Assembly (NCBI GenBank): GCA_958295735.1
Contig: OY282369.1
Location: forward strand, 1,844,161-1,908,160
Origin: an uncultured Candidatus Cenarchaeum sp.
GTDB lineage: Archaea; Thermoproteota; Nitrososphaeria; Nitrososphaerales; Nitrosopumilaceae
DNA: 64,000 nt
Direction: 5' to 3'
The notes under the pieces were generated by a model. It saw only the letters and a program-made list of their open reading frames with translations. It had not been told where the DNA came from and made no database searches. Shown here in pieces: positions 23,261-31,172 of this stretch (position 1 is its first letter; each line of letters starts with the position of its first letter). The position numbers and the translations under genes are program-made.

Positions 23261-24574
23261 TTAAGAATTCTCGATCCGCACGGAATAGCGCACCGGCGAG
23301 ATCTCCCCGAGCGCCTTCTCCATGCCGGCGGCCATCCTGGGGATCCGCCCCGCCGCCTCGGCCACCTCGCCCCTGAGCCGCGCTATCCGCTCCGCCGCGT
23401 CGCGCCTTTCCGCCGCGTTCCGCCCCAGCTCCGACTCCGCCGCATCCACCTCGCCCGTGTCGATGCGGGAGATCCGCCCCTCGACCTCTGCCCTCCTCCG
23501 GGCCATCTCCTCCTTGCGCCCGGCGATCTCCGCGGCCTTTTTGGCCGCCTCGCTCAGCAACTGGGCCGCCTTCGCGGGATCCTTGACCGACACGGCGCCG
23601 GCCAGCACGCCCTTCTTGGTGGCCTCCAGTATGCCGACGGCCGCGCCGGGGTTCCCCGCGGCGACGGCCCCGTACGGGTCGTCTATCATGGCGCGCAGTA
23701 GCGCCATGCTCTCCTTGTCCAGCGCCGAGACGTGCTCGTAGCGGCCCAGCGGCCTGGATATCCTCGTGAACCAGTCCCTGTACTCCCGCCCGGCCGCCTC
23801 CTCCTCCCCCGCCAGCCGCTCCGCGCCGGCGCGCGCCCGCCGCAGCTCCGCGTACTCCCCCGAGGCCCTCGCCTTTTCGGCGCGCGCCTCCAGGAGCGCC
23901 CCCTCGCCCTCCAGGGACCGCAGGGACGACTCGAGCTCCGCGATCCTGGCCGACTTTTTCCGCGCCTCCTCCACCATGCCCGCCGCCGCGGCCGCGTCGG
24001 CCCTTATCGCGGCCGATGCGGCGCGCGTCCTGGCGTGCTCGTCGATGAGGGCCTGCAGGGCGTCCCGGTCCTCCTTGAGCCCCGCCAGCGCCGACTTTAT
24101 CCCCCCGACGTGCCGCCTGGCGAAGTGGTGTATGATGCGGGAGTGGCGGCCCAGCACGTCGCCGGATCTCTTGAGCGTGCGGTTCAGCCTCGCGCCGAGC
24201 TCCTCGGCCTCCTCGGCCGTGCCCACGCCGGGGATCTCGGCGCGCGCCTCCTCCCCTATTATCCCCGACACCTGGGCCTTGCCCCTCTCCACGGTGCTCT
24301 TCAGGCGCCTGTCGAACTCGTCGGCGTCCAGGTCGTCCCCCGCGAGATGCTCCGCCAGCCGCCCCAGCTCGGCCAGCCGCGGCCCCGCCTTGTCCCGTAT
24401 GGCGGCCGCGCCGGCCACCAGCGCCCGGCCGCGCGCCTCCTCTATCCCGTCGAGCACGGATCCCACGCCGCCCAGCGTCGTCACCTCCGCCTGCGCCGGC
24501 TCCCCCCCCGCGGCCGGAGCCTCGGCCCCGGCCGCCGCTCCCCCGCCCCTGCGCCTCCTTCCCCAGCCGAACAC
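23261..24574 (-). CDS. Coiled-coil protein of unknown function
   Basis: 437 residues, rich in Ala, Glu, Arg and Lys. Long heptad-like stretches lie at about 155-240 and 330-420 (for example MVEEARKKSARIAELESSLR), flanking a less repetitive central part near 250-300 (YRDWFTRISRPLGRYEHVSA). No catalytic motif is recognised. GTG 24574 has a TATA box (CATTTAATCC) about 27 bases upstream. It lies directly upstream of the JAMM protease, so a shared complex is possible but unproven. The 5' promoter is 20 bases from the insertion sequence, so the insertion spared it. Confidence 0.7.
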   Translation of the reverse strand: MFGWGRRRRGGGAAAGAEAPAAGGEPAQAEVTTLGGVGSVLDGIEEARGRALVAGAAAIRDKAGPRLAELGRLAEHLAGDDLDADEFDRRLKSTVERGKAQVSGIIGEEARAEIPGVGTAEEAEELGARLNRTLKRSGDVLGRHSRIIHHFARRHVGGIKSALAGLKEDRDALQALIDEHARTRAASAAIRADAAAAAGMVEEARKKSARIAELESSLRSLEGEGALLEARAEKARASGEYAELRRARAGAERLAGEEEAAGREYRDWFTRISRPLGRYEHVSALDKESMALLRAMIDDPYGAVAAGNPGAAVGILEATKKGVLAGAVSVKDPAKAAQLLSEAAKKAAEIAGRKEEMARRRAEVEGRISRIDTGEVDAAESELGRNAAERRDAAERIARLRGEVAEAAGRIPRMAAGMEKALGEISPVRYSVRIENS

Positions 24575-24616
24575 CGCTCATCTCCCGCGGCCCCGCGGAT
24601 TAAATGTGTAGGTGCG

Positions 24617-24624
24617 CCTCCCGC
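24617..24624. repeat. Left target-site duplication of the IS66-like element
   Basis: CCTCCCGC immediately outside the left terminal repeat, identical to 26757-26764. Confidence 0.85.
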
Positions 24625-24898
24625 GTACACACTTACCTCCCCCCCCCTCCCGGCGCCCCCCGCGCGCCCGGGCTGCCCCGATCGGCGCGCGCCGCGCGAT
24701 CGCGGCCGGAGCGGGGATCTTTCGGCGGGCGGGCGCCGCCCCCCGCGCGCCCGGGCTGCCCCGATCGGCGCGCGCCGCGCGATCGCGGCAGGGTTCGTGG
24801 CATTTTCGGCGCGCGGCCGCCCCGGTACGGCGCTCCGTCCCGATGCCTGACGCGGGCTGACGCCGCCCGCGCGCGCCCGGCAGATCCGCTGGGGCCGG

Positions 24899-26629
24899 TC
24901 AGGCGGACGCCGCTGCCGGAGCCGGCGCCCGCCCCGCCGCGGAGCCGGGCGGGCGCACCAGCCCGGATGCGGGGTCATCGAAGACGCACCAGTCGGGCCC
25001 GGCCCACGGGCCGGGGTCGAACATTTTCCAGTCGCGATTGCGGGCGATCTCGGTGAAGGCCCTGCCCGGGAACATGCCGTTCATGCGGGCGGTGCCCCCG
25101 ATCGTGACCAGCTCGGAGAACGTCTTGCGCCCCTCCGGCGTGGAGATCTTGTGGTGCGCATTGCGCTGCGTCACTATGAGGTCGCGTATGGCGAGCTCGG
25201 CGGGGTTGTTGTGGGGCGGCATGCCGCGGAATCCCATGAACGTGAGCACGTGCGGCTCGGCGTTGGCGAGGTGCGTCTTCAGCTTGCCTTCCGGGTACGC
25301 CGACACGGCGTCGTGGAACTCCTTGGCCAGGTACGTCACGGTGAACGGCGCCAGCGTCTTGATGCCGTGTATCTTGTGGTAGTACCCCTGCATCCAGTCG
25401 TGCCTCGCCTCGTCCCCCGGGTCGCCGTCCACGGCGACGGCCTCGCCCTTGGCGAGCAGGTGCCTGCAGCATCTCTGCAGATGCTGGAACCACGCGCGGT
25501 ACGCCGGCAGCCCGTCGGCCACCACCGCCCTGCGGGACAGCCAGCCGAAGTGCTCCCTCAGGACCGCCGCCCCCCGGGTGGGCGCGAAGTGCACCCACAC
25601 GGCGTTGCCCACGACGGCCACCCGGGCGCAGCCGGTCTTGCCCAGCACGCCTATCTTGAACCCGGTCTCGTCCATGTGCACGAACATGCTCTCGCTGAAC
25701 GCCCACTTGATCTCCTCCAGCTGCTTCTTCGACGCGCCCGCCATGGCCCTCCTGGCCTTCGCCACGGCCGCCTCCGAGATGCGGAAGTAGAACGTGGACT
25801 CGATAAAGCCGGCGATCCTCGCGTCCGTGCAGCCCATCTCGAACAGCGCCATTATGAGGCCGAGCGCCCTCGGGCCGCACGAGGTGCCCTTCGGAAACGG
25901 CGCCTGGGCCTCGTAGTACTTCTCGCACTTGCCGCACCAGCCCGTCTCCACCTCGATCATCGCGGTGACCACGCGCCAGAACTGATCGAAGTCGTTGACC
26001 AGCTTTCGCCACCTGTCGAACTTCTCCAGGGGGCCGCAGCACACGGGGCACGTCAGGATCCCGCACTTCATGGTGAACTCGGGCTTGTTGCAGTGCGAGA
26101 CGCCCTTGTGCCCTTGGGGCGGGCCCATCTTGCGCGGGGCGCCGCCGTCCGGAGCGGGCTTGCCGTCGGATCCGGCCCCGTCGCTCCCCTTGTAGCCCCG
26201 CTCCTTGCGCCAGGCGTTCCGCCGGGGGCCGTACGTGGTGAGGGACGACGAGGGCGCGTTCGGGCCGTCGCACACGGCAAGCCTGACCGCCTGCTCGGCG
26301 GCCTTGGCCTTCAGCCCGGAGTTCTCGGCTTCCAGCCCGGCGATCTTTTCCAACGCGGCCGCCAGTTCCTTGCGCAGCAGCGCCTGCTCCGTGGACTTGG
26401 CCTTCAGCATCGCGATCTCGGCCGCCCGCTCCGCGGCCTCGGCTTCCAGCCCGGCGATCTTTTCGAGCGAGGCCGCAAGTTCCTTGCGCAGCAGCGCCTG
26501 CTCCGTGGACTTGGCCTTCAGCATCGCGATCTCGGCCGCCCGCTCCGCGGCCTCGGCTTCCAGCCCGGCGATCTTTTCCAACGCGGCCGCCAGTTCCTTG
26601 CGCAGCAGCGCCACCCCGGATTCCGCCAT
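24899..26629 (-). CDS. IS66-like DDE transposase
   Basis: 576 residues. The N-terminal ~120 residues form a coiled coil made of a 38-residue unit (LLRKELAAALEKIAGLEAE...) present 2.5 times. Next come a Cys zinc finger (CPVCCGPLEKF and CGKCEKYY) and the DDE domain: HMDETGF, ADGLPAYRAWF with QRCCRHLL, and HNNPAELAIRDLIVTQRN with the catalytic Glu. The ATG at 26629 (MAESGVALL) is chosen because a TATA-like TTGTATAATTG is centred about 28 bases upstream; the longer start at 26662 would overlap it. The frame is intact, so the element may be active. Confidence 0.92.
   Translation of the reverse strand: MAESGVALLRKELAAALEKIAGLEAEAAERAAEIAMLKAKSTEQALLRKELAASLEKIAGLEAEAAERAAEIAMLKAKSTEQALLRKELAAALEKIAGLEAENSGLKAKAAEQAVRLAVCDGPNAPSSSLTTYGPRRNAWRKERGYKGSDGAGSDGKPAPDGGAPRKMGPPQGHKGVSHCNKPEFTMKCGILTCPVCCGPLEKFDRWRKLVNDFDQFWRVVTAMIEVETGWCGKCEKYYEAQAPFPKGTSCGPRALGLIMALFEMGCTDARIAGFIESTFYFRISEAAVAKARRAMAGASKKQLEEIKWAFSESMFVHMDETGFKIGVLGKTGCARVAVVGNAVWVHFAPTRGAAVLREHFGWLSRRAVVADGLPAYRAWFQHLQRCCRHLLAKGEAVAVDGDPGDEARHDWMQGYYHKIHGIKTLAPFTVTYLAKEFHDAVSAYPEGKLKTHLANAEPHVLTFMGFRGMPPHNNPAELAIRDLIVTQRNAHHKISTPEGRKTFSELVTIGGTARMNGMFPGRAFTEIARNRDWKMFDPGPWAGPDWCVFDDPASGLVRPPGSAAGRAPAPAAASA
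26300..26615 (-). repeat. 114-bp tandem repeat inside the transposase gene
   Basis: The phrase TTCCTTGCGCAGCAGCGCC recurs at 26366, 26480 and 26594, exactly 114 bases apart, encoding the repeated 38-residue coiled-coil unit. Copies are almost identical in DNA, so the expansion is recent. Confidence 0.88.
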
Positions 26630-26756
26630 GCCGGCAGGCCCAAACTCGCCACAATTATACAAATCGACCCTTAGGCCAGCCTAAGCTTGCGCGGCGCGCG
26701 GGCCCGCCCGGGCGGCCAAGTCGCGGCGGGAGGGGGGGGGGGAGGTAAGTGTGTAC

Positions 26757-26764
26757 CCTCCCGC
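26757..26764. repeat. Right target-site duplication of the IS66-like element
   Basis: CCTCCCGC immediately after the right terminal repeat, identical to 24617-24624. Confidence 0.85.
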
Positions 26765-27035
26765 CGTTTCCCGCGGCGGCCGGAACGCCCCGCGCCCCCG
26801 CCGCGCCGGGGGCCGCCCCGGGCGGCGCCGGGCGGGGCCGCCCGCCGGGAAGTTGCGGAATTCGGCCCGGGGATCCCCCGCCTTCCGGCAACCGCGCACC
26901 CTGCCTGCGCTCTTGTGCCGGGAGGGGCATTGCCGCTGCCCGCCCGCGCGCGCGGCCGCCGCCGCGCGGGGCGGCCCCGGGGCGGAACGGCCGATGCCCG
27001 CCATGCGTAAATACCTCCCCCGCCCTCCCCGCCGC

Positions 27036-27404
27036 GTGAGCGACACCAGGTTCACGCTTGCGGGAATCGGCGCCGTGTTCGCCGGGTTCACCGTGCTGGC
27101 CGCATTCGGCGGCCAGTTCGGCACCGCGGCGGTCGAGGCGGAGGAGTTCGGCGACTGCCACGCGTACGGCGAGGGCATGCATCCGCGGCCCGTCCCGTGC
27201 GAGGACGTCGAGAGGGCGAGGATCGCGTTCTTTGCGCTGGTCGTCGGCCTGGTCGCGGCGGGCGTGCTCGCGCTGGTGCGGGGCATGCGCGGCGACTGGG
27301 ACCAGCGCGTCAAGCCCGGCGACATGCTGGGCCCCGGGCGCGGCGGAGGCGCCGGCGAGGCGGGCACCGGCGGCGGATCCGAACCGGGCGGGGGCAGCCG
27401 GTGA
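27036..27404 (+). CDS. Two-helix membrane protein of unknown function
   Basis: 122 residues from GTG 27036, 26 bases after a TATA-like CGTAAATACC, so a leaderless start. Hydrophobic helices lie at about residues 7-27 (FTLAGIGAVFAGFTVLAAFG) and 62-82 (IAFFALVVGLVAAGVLALV). The loop between them has two cysteines (GDCHAYGEG, PVPCEDVER), which could form a disulfide on the outside. The C-terminal 30 residues are Gly-rich. Longer in-frame readings begin inside G+C-rich non-coding DNA and are rejected. Confidence 0.62.
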   Translation: MSDTRFTLAGIGAVFAGFTVLAAFGGQFGTAAVEAEEFGDCHAYGEGMHPRPVPCEDVERARIAFFALVVGLVAAGVLALVRGMRGDWDQRVKPGDMLGPGRGGGAGEAGTGGGSEPGGGSR

Positions 27405-27483
27405 CCGTTGGGGACGTCCCCCGCGCGGGGCGCCCGCGCCCCCGCGGGAACCCGAGCGTGGCGGGGGCGGCCGGAGCGGACTA

Positions 27484-27560
27484 GGGCCCCGGCCGAAACC
27501 GCGCCCGGCGGCGGCGTGCCGCCCCACGATCCCGCGCCCGGATCGCGGCGGACCCGGGCC
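27484..27560 (-). repeat. Dispersed repeat family 1 copy
   Basis: Reads GGCCGAAACCGCGCCCGGCG, a GC hairpin, then CGATCCCGCGCCCGGATCG on the plus strand, which is the minus-strand orientation of the family. The inner hairpin CGATCC/GGATCG is intact. Confidence 0.7.
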
Positions 27561-27614
27561 TGCCGGCCGGCCGGTGATTGTTAGCCTTAAATTATGGACT
27601 CCCCGCCGCGGCCC

Positions 27615-27857
27615 GTGGTGGAGCAGGATCCCCTAGGCGCGATGGCCCGGCCGGGGCAGGATGGCCTTTCCCTGCCGGTTGCGAGCGCCGACGGCGAGCC
27701 GCAGGAACGCCTCGAGGTGTTCTACTCGTGCCTCCGTTGCGGCACGTCCGTGCCCAACGCCGAACTGATCCGCCTGCCCGAGATAAAATGCATCTGCGGG
27801 TTCCGCGTATTCACAAAGGTCCGCCCGCCCCTGGTAAAGTCGGTAGACGCGGTATAG
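27615..27857 (+). CDS. rpo12: RNA polymerase subunit Rpo12 (RpoP)
   Basis: Small zinc-binding RNA polymerase subunit. The conserved part reads YSCLRCGTSVPNAELIRLPE and KCICGFRVFTKVRPP, with C-x2-C and C-x-C zinc ligands as in archaeal RpoP/eukaryotic Rpb12. The ATG at 27594 lies only 8 bases from the TATA-like CTTAAATTA, while GTG 27615 is about 30 bases from it, so the GTG start (80 residues) is preferred. Either start leaves an N-terminal extension of about 30-37 residues before the zinc domain. Confidence 0.9.
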   Translation: MVEQDPLGAMARPGQDGLSLPVASADGEPQERLEVFYSCLRCGTSVPNAELIRLPEIKCICGFRVFTKVRPPLVKSVDAV

Positions 27858-27876
27858 CGTGGCGCGGCCGGCCGCC

Positions 27877-28290
27877 CTAGCCGCGCTTGGCCTTCTGCGC
27901 GTCCCAGCAGCCGCGGCACAGTTCCCTCCCAACCATGTTCCACTTCGGCTTGGGCCTGTACCGTATGAAGCCCATCTTCGCCCCGCACATGGCGCAAAAA
28001 CTCCTCTTCCTGGCGAACCCCTCTTCTTTCGAGTCAAAGCACCCCTTGCACAAAAGCCCCTCCATGTCCCACTGCCAGCGCGGCTCCCACAGGTCGGTGA
28101 TCTTCCTCACGGCCCCGCATTCGGCGCAGGGGCGGCTCATCCTGCCCTCGTGGTATTCCTTGGCCTTGTCGACGTGGCACTCCCCGCACAAAAGCCCCTC
28201 CATGCCCCACTCCTTCCTGGGCCGGTGCCGGTGCCCCAGCTCCGCGCCGCATACCGCGCAGCGCTCCGGCTTGCGGGAGAACAGCCCCAT
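27877..28290 (-). CDS. Triple zinc-knuckle protein
   Basis: 137 residues built from three similar units, each with a C-x2-C pair, a W-x-M-E/V-G stretch and a second C-x2-C: CAVCGAEL...WGMEGLLCGECH, CAECGAVRK...WDMEGLLCKGCF, CAMCGAKMGF...WNMVGRELCRGC. ATG 28290 (MGLFSRKPERC) has a TATA-like AACATATTTG about 27 bases upstream. The N-terminal MGLFSRK resembles the MGLFGRG start of the zinc-finger protein at 30991. Function unknown; probably a structural or nucleic-acid-binding zinc protein. Confidence 0.75.
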   Translation of the reverse strand: MGLFSRKPERCAVCGAELGHRHRPRKEWGMEGLLCGECHVDKAKEYHEGRMSRPCAECGAVRKITDLWEPRWQWDMEGLLCKGCFDSKEEGFARKRSFCAMCGAKMGFIRYRPKPKWNMVGRELCRGCWDAQKAKRG

Positions 28291-28340
28291 GGGGCCGGGG
28301 GGCCGCCTGCGCTCAAATATGTTGCGCCCCCGCCCCGGTG

Positions 28341-28429
28341 CAGACTCACGTCCATCGTGATCTGGGCGCGAGATCATGAGGTGGCTTGCCGTTGCTGGGC
28401 GCGGTTCCGGTTTGGACGTAAGTCTACAC
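28341..28429 (+). repeat. Dispersed repeat family 1 copy
   Basis: Includes CGTCCATCGTGATCTGGGCG and CGAGATCATG, giving the TGATCT/AGATCA hairpin, then TTGCTGGGCGCGGTTCCGG and GGACGTAAG. The least G+C-rich copy in the window. Confidence 0.7.
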
Positions 28430-28510
28430 CCGCCCGCGCGGACCCGCCGGCGGGCGGGCCGGGCCCGCGCGGGACGCAAGGGATATTAGAACAGGCGCCG
28501 GCGGGGCGGC

Positions 28511-28642
28511 ATGGAAAAGAGATCCATCCCCGTCTGCCTCACGGCCGGCCAGTACGAGGCGGTCCGCCGGCACGCCGCCGCGCGCGGCATGCTCGACGCG
28601 GGCCAGGCCGTAGAGGCCATGCTCGAAGAGTCGCGCGGCTGA
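28511..28642 (+). CDS. 43-residue protein resembling a short ribbon-helix-helix or helical regulator
   Basis: ATG 28511, preceded by a TATA-like GGATATTAG about 26 bases upstream. The product begins MEKRSIPVCLTAGQYEAVRR and continues HAAARGMLDAGQAVEAML. The strand followed by two helices (IPVCLT..QYEAV...A...G....GQAVEAML) recalls ribbon-helix-helix DNA-binding proteins. It is too short for firm assignment, and a homology search would settle whether it is conserved. Confidence 0.6.
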   Translation: MEKRSIPVCLTAGQYEAVRRHAAARGMLDAGQAVEAMLEESRG

Positions 28643-28947
28643 CCGCGCGCGCTTCGGCGCCTCGCGGCCGCGCCCCCTCCGGGCCGCCGGGGCCCGCATC
28701 GCTCCCGCGCATCCGGGACCCGCGCACGGCCCGCATGCGGCCGCGCCTCCCCCCGCGGCGCGGCCCGTCCCGCAGCCGCGCACGCGGCGGCAGCGGCGCG
28801 GCGGTTTCTTGCGCCTAGGATCCGGGCCGCGGCGCGGGCCGGCGGGCGCGGACTTGCGTCCGCCGTGATCCGCGCGCGGGATCGGAGGGCGGCCTGCCGC
28901 CGCCGGGCGCGGCTTCGATGCGGGCCCGGGCCTTCACGCCGGCGGCG
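28643..28947. repeat. Intergenic block with repeat family 3 remnant and a family 1 copy
   Basis: No gene seen. At 28757-28815 a family 3 remnant shows CCCGTCCCGCAGCCGCGC and GCGGCGGTTTCTTGCGCC. At 28850-28930 a family 1 copy shows GTGATCCGCGCGCGGGATCG, where the hairpin is GATCC/GGATC, a compensated change relative to TGATCT/AGATCA in other copies. Confidence 0.65.
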
Positions 28948-28984
28948 CGGAAAGGTATTTTGTTGGGAGCCTCCCCGGCGGCGC

Positions 28985-29581
28985 ATGGCGGCGGCCGCCG
29001 CCGCGGCGCCGGAGCGCAGGGCGCCGCGGGGCAGGATGATCCAGGTGCTCGTGGTGGGGCACAACGCGGGCAGGCAGTGCACCGCGGCCCACCGGCGGCT
29101 CGCGTACGAGGCGGGCGCCGAGGTGGCGCGGTCCGGGGCCGTCCTGCTGACGGGGGGGATGGGCGGGGTCATGCGGGCCGCCTCGCGGGGGGCGCGCGAG
29201 GCGGGAGGGCTGGTGGTGGGCATACTTCCGCAGCCCGAGCACTCGCACGCCAACGAGTTCTGCGACATCGTCATTCCCACGGGGCTCGGGCTCTCGCGCG
29301 ACTTCGTGAATGCCCTGTCGGCAGACGGCGTGGTGGTGATAGGCGGGGGGGCCGGGACGCTCTCCGAGGTCTGCGCCGCGTACATGCACGGCCGGCCCAT
29401 GGCGGCGGTGCGGGGAAGCGGGGGGACCGCCGACAGGTGCGCCGGCGGCTTCGTCGACGGCCGCCGCACCGTGCGGGTGGAGGGGGCCGACACGCCGGCC
29501 CAGGCGGTCTCCGCGGTGCTGGGAATGATCGGGAGGCGGCGCCGTCAGAGCAGCGCGGCCAGGCCGGGATCCGGCTCGTAG
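28985..29581 (+). CDS. LOG-like / TIGR00725-type nucleotide-binding protein
   Basis: 198 residues, Rossmann-like. Motifs: VLLTGGMGGVMRAASRGARE (PGGxGT-like first loop) and VVIGGGAGTLSEV, the GGxGTxxE motif of lysine-decarboxylase-like LOG proteins. LOG enzymes release cytokinin-type bases from nucleoside monophosphates; many prokaryotic TIGR00725 proteins are uncharacterised. The first 17 residues are Ala/Arg-rich. ATG 28985 has a TATA-like AGGTATTTTG 28 bases upstream. Its 3' end overlaps the convergent dehydrogenase gene by 37 bases. Confidence 0.8.
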   Translation: MAAAAAAAPERRAPRGRMIQVLVVGHNAGRQCTAAHRRLAYEAGAEVARSGAVLLTGGMGGVMRAASRGAREAGGLVVGILPQPEHSHANEFCDIVIPTGLGLSRDFVNALSADGVVVIGGGAGTLSEVCAAYMHGRPMAAVRGSGGTADRCAGGFVDGRRTVRVEGADTPAQAVSAVLGMIGRRRRQSSAARPGSGS

Positions 29582-30687
29582 AACCGGCCGTGCGCGGCGG
29601 CCAGCCGCTCCAGCTCCGACAGCACGCGGGCCTTTCCCGCCGCGGCGGCAGTCTCGGACAGCGTCGCCCTGAGCCCGAGCCCTAGCCTCGCGGCCTTTTC
29701 TATCTCGGGCATGTCGCTGGCCCCGTTCGTGACTAGCCACGCGGCGTTGTTCATGACGCCCGCTATGAGCGGGAGGGGGTCGAACCTCTCGGCCAGCCCC
29801 TCGGAGAGGTCCACCCTCTCGTAGTTGCCGCCCCCGTACCGGTAGAACCCGCCGCCCGACTTTTGCCCCAGCCTGCCCTCCCCGAACAGCCTGCCCACCT
29901 CGGGGTGGGGCCTGACCACGCCGCGGTCGCGCTTCCGCATCTCCTCGGTCGCCTTGTGCACGACGTCCAGCCCCGTAAAGTCGGCGAGCTCGAATATTCC
30001 CATGGGGAAGCCCATGCGGAACTTGACGGCCGAGTCGACCTCCTCCCGCGCCGCGCCGGCGCGCTCCCTGGCGTGGCAGGCCTCGTGCACCATGGGTATG
30101 AACAGCCTGTTCACGATGAACCCCGGCACGTCCTTCCTGCACAGCACGTCCTGCTTGCCGGCCGACCTGACGATCTCCCTGGTGAGCCGCACGGTCTCCC
30201 CGGACGTCCGCTCCCCCGGTATGACCTCCACGAGCTTCATGAGCTGCGGCGGGTTGAAAAAGTGCACGCCGACGAACCGCTCCGGCCTGGACGTGGATGC
30301 GGCCATCTCTGTTATCGGCAGGGTGCTGGTGTTGGACGCGAACACCGCGTCCTTCGGGGCAGCCGCGTCGAGCTCCGCGTAGACCTTCCTCTTCAGGTCC
30401 ATCACCTCGGGGACCGCCTCTATGACCATCTCGGCATCCTTCACGGCCGGGCCAAGCTCCACCTCGGGCGTTATCCTGGACATGACCTCGCCCGGCCCGC
30501 CCTCCGGGATCCTCCCCTTGGCGGCCATCTTGTCGAGGCTCCACTTTATCTTGGTAAGCGCCGCGTCGACCAGATCCCGCCTGATGTCCCTCAGCACCAC
30601 CTCGTGGCCGGCGGTCGCCATCACCTGGGCTATGCCGTGCCCCATGATGCCGGATCCCAGGACGGTCATCCTCCTGCCGCCTTCCAT
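29545..30687 (-). CDS. 3-hydroxyacyl-CoA (3-hydroxybutyryl-CoA) dehydrogenase
   Basis: Oxidises 3-hydroxybutyryl-CoA to acetoacetyl-CoA. In ammonia-oxidising archaea this is a late step of the 3-hydroxypropionate/4-hydroxybutyrate carbon-fixation cycle (pathway knowledge). The 380-residue protein has the NAD-binding GSGIMGHGIAQV at the N-terminus, FASNTSTLPITEMA, and HFFNPPQLMKLVEVI, the catalytic His segment. Two C-terminal helical domains are visible: VKFRMGFPMGIFELADFTG and a second, LPLIAGVMNNAAWLVTNG. ATG 30687 has a TATA box (GTATAAGAG) 27 bases upstream. Confidence 0.92.
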   Translation of the reverse strand: MEGGRRMTVLGSGIMGHGIAQVMATAGHEVVLRDIRRDLVDAALTKIKWSLDKMAAKGRIPEGGPGEVMSRITPEVELGPAVKDAEMVIEAVPEVMDLKRKVYAELDAAAPKDAVFASNTSTLPITEMAASTSRPERFVGVHFFNPPQLMKLVEVIPGERTSGETVRLTREIVRSAGKQDVLCRKDVPGFIVNRLFIPMVHEACHARERAGAAREEVDSAVKFRMGFPMGIFELADFTGLDVVHKATEEMRKRDRGVVRPHPEVGRLFGEGRLGQKSGGGFYRYGGGNYERVDLSEGLAERFDPLPLIAGVMNNAAWLVTNGASDMPEIEKAARLGLGLRATLSETAAAAGKARVLSELERLAAAHGRFYEPDPGLAALL

Positions 30688-30724
30688 GCGCGCGGCGGCC
30701 GCGGCGCCCCTCTTATACCATGCT

Positions 30725-30958
30725 GCGGCGCGGCGGCGCAGGACCGGGTCCGGGCCGGAGCCGCGCCCGGATCGCGGCGCCGCATCGGGCCCCGCCGGCC
30801 CGCGGGGGTTTCGGCCGCGGGGCGGCGCGCCCCGGCGCGGCCCGGGGCGCACGCGCGCCGCGCCGGCGGCCGGGCGGATGGGCGATCCCGGCGGCCCGAA
30901 TCCCGCGGCGGATCCCGGCGGCCCGCGCCCTCCCGCCCGCCCGCGCCGCCGATCAGCA
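30725..30958. other. Intergenic G+C-rich spacer with a partial family 1 repeat
   Basis: Between divergent genes. A partial family 1 match (CCGGAGCCGCGCCCGGATCG, about 30755-30775) is the only recognisable element; no gene is seen. Confidence 0.45.
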
Positions 30959-30990
30959 TGGCTTATAATCGAGGCGTGCCCGGCCCGGCC

Positions 30991-31158
30991 ATGGGACTGT
31001 TCGGAAGGGGGAACAAGGGCGACGCCGGGACGAAGTGCGAAAAATGCGGCACGGAGCTCCACGACTCGGAGCGCCTGAAGCGGCACATGAAAAAGGCGCA
31101 CGGCAACGTGCCGGCCAAAAAGCCCGATGCCCACGGCTCGGACGGCGGCATGTGGTAG
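30991..31158 (+). CDS. 55-residue C2H2 zinc-finger protein
   Basis: ATG 30991, with a TATA box (CTTATAATCG) 26 bases upstream. The product MGLFGRGNKGDAGTKCEKCG... has one classical C2H2 finger, C-x2-C-x12-H-x4-H (CEKCGTELHDSERLKRHMKK, then AH). The basic tail is short. Single C2H2 proteins of this size are frequent in thaumarchaeal genomes; the role is unknown. Confidence 0.82.
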   Translation: MGLFGRGNKGDAGTKCEKCGTELHDSERLKRHMKKAHGNVPAKKPDAHGSDGGMW

Positions 31159-31172
31159 CGGCGGGGCGCGCG

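Larger units (their letters stand above)
24625..26756. mobile_element. IS66-family-like insertion sequence, complete
   Basis: A 2132-bp element bounded by inverted repeats of about 28 bases that start GTACACACTTACCTCCCCC at the left and end GGGGGAGGTAAGTGTGTAC at the right; they differ mainly in C/G tract length. An exact 8-bp duplication (CCTCCCGC) flanks it, as expected for IS66. It carries one transposase gene on the minus strand and no TnpA/TnpB accessory genes, as in single-gene IS66 subgroups. Between the left repeat and the transposase stop are two copies of a ~50-base G+C-rich block (about 24656-24705 and 24739-24789) containing CGATCGGCGCGCGCCGCG. Confidence 0.92.

Noticed and set aside
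26751-27035. Coding sequence upstream of the two-helix membrane protein
   Set aside because: The in-frame extension covers the end of the insertion sequence and its target duplication, and lies upstream of the TATA box.
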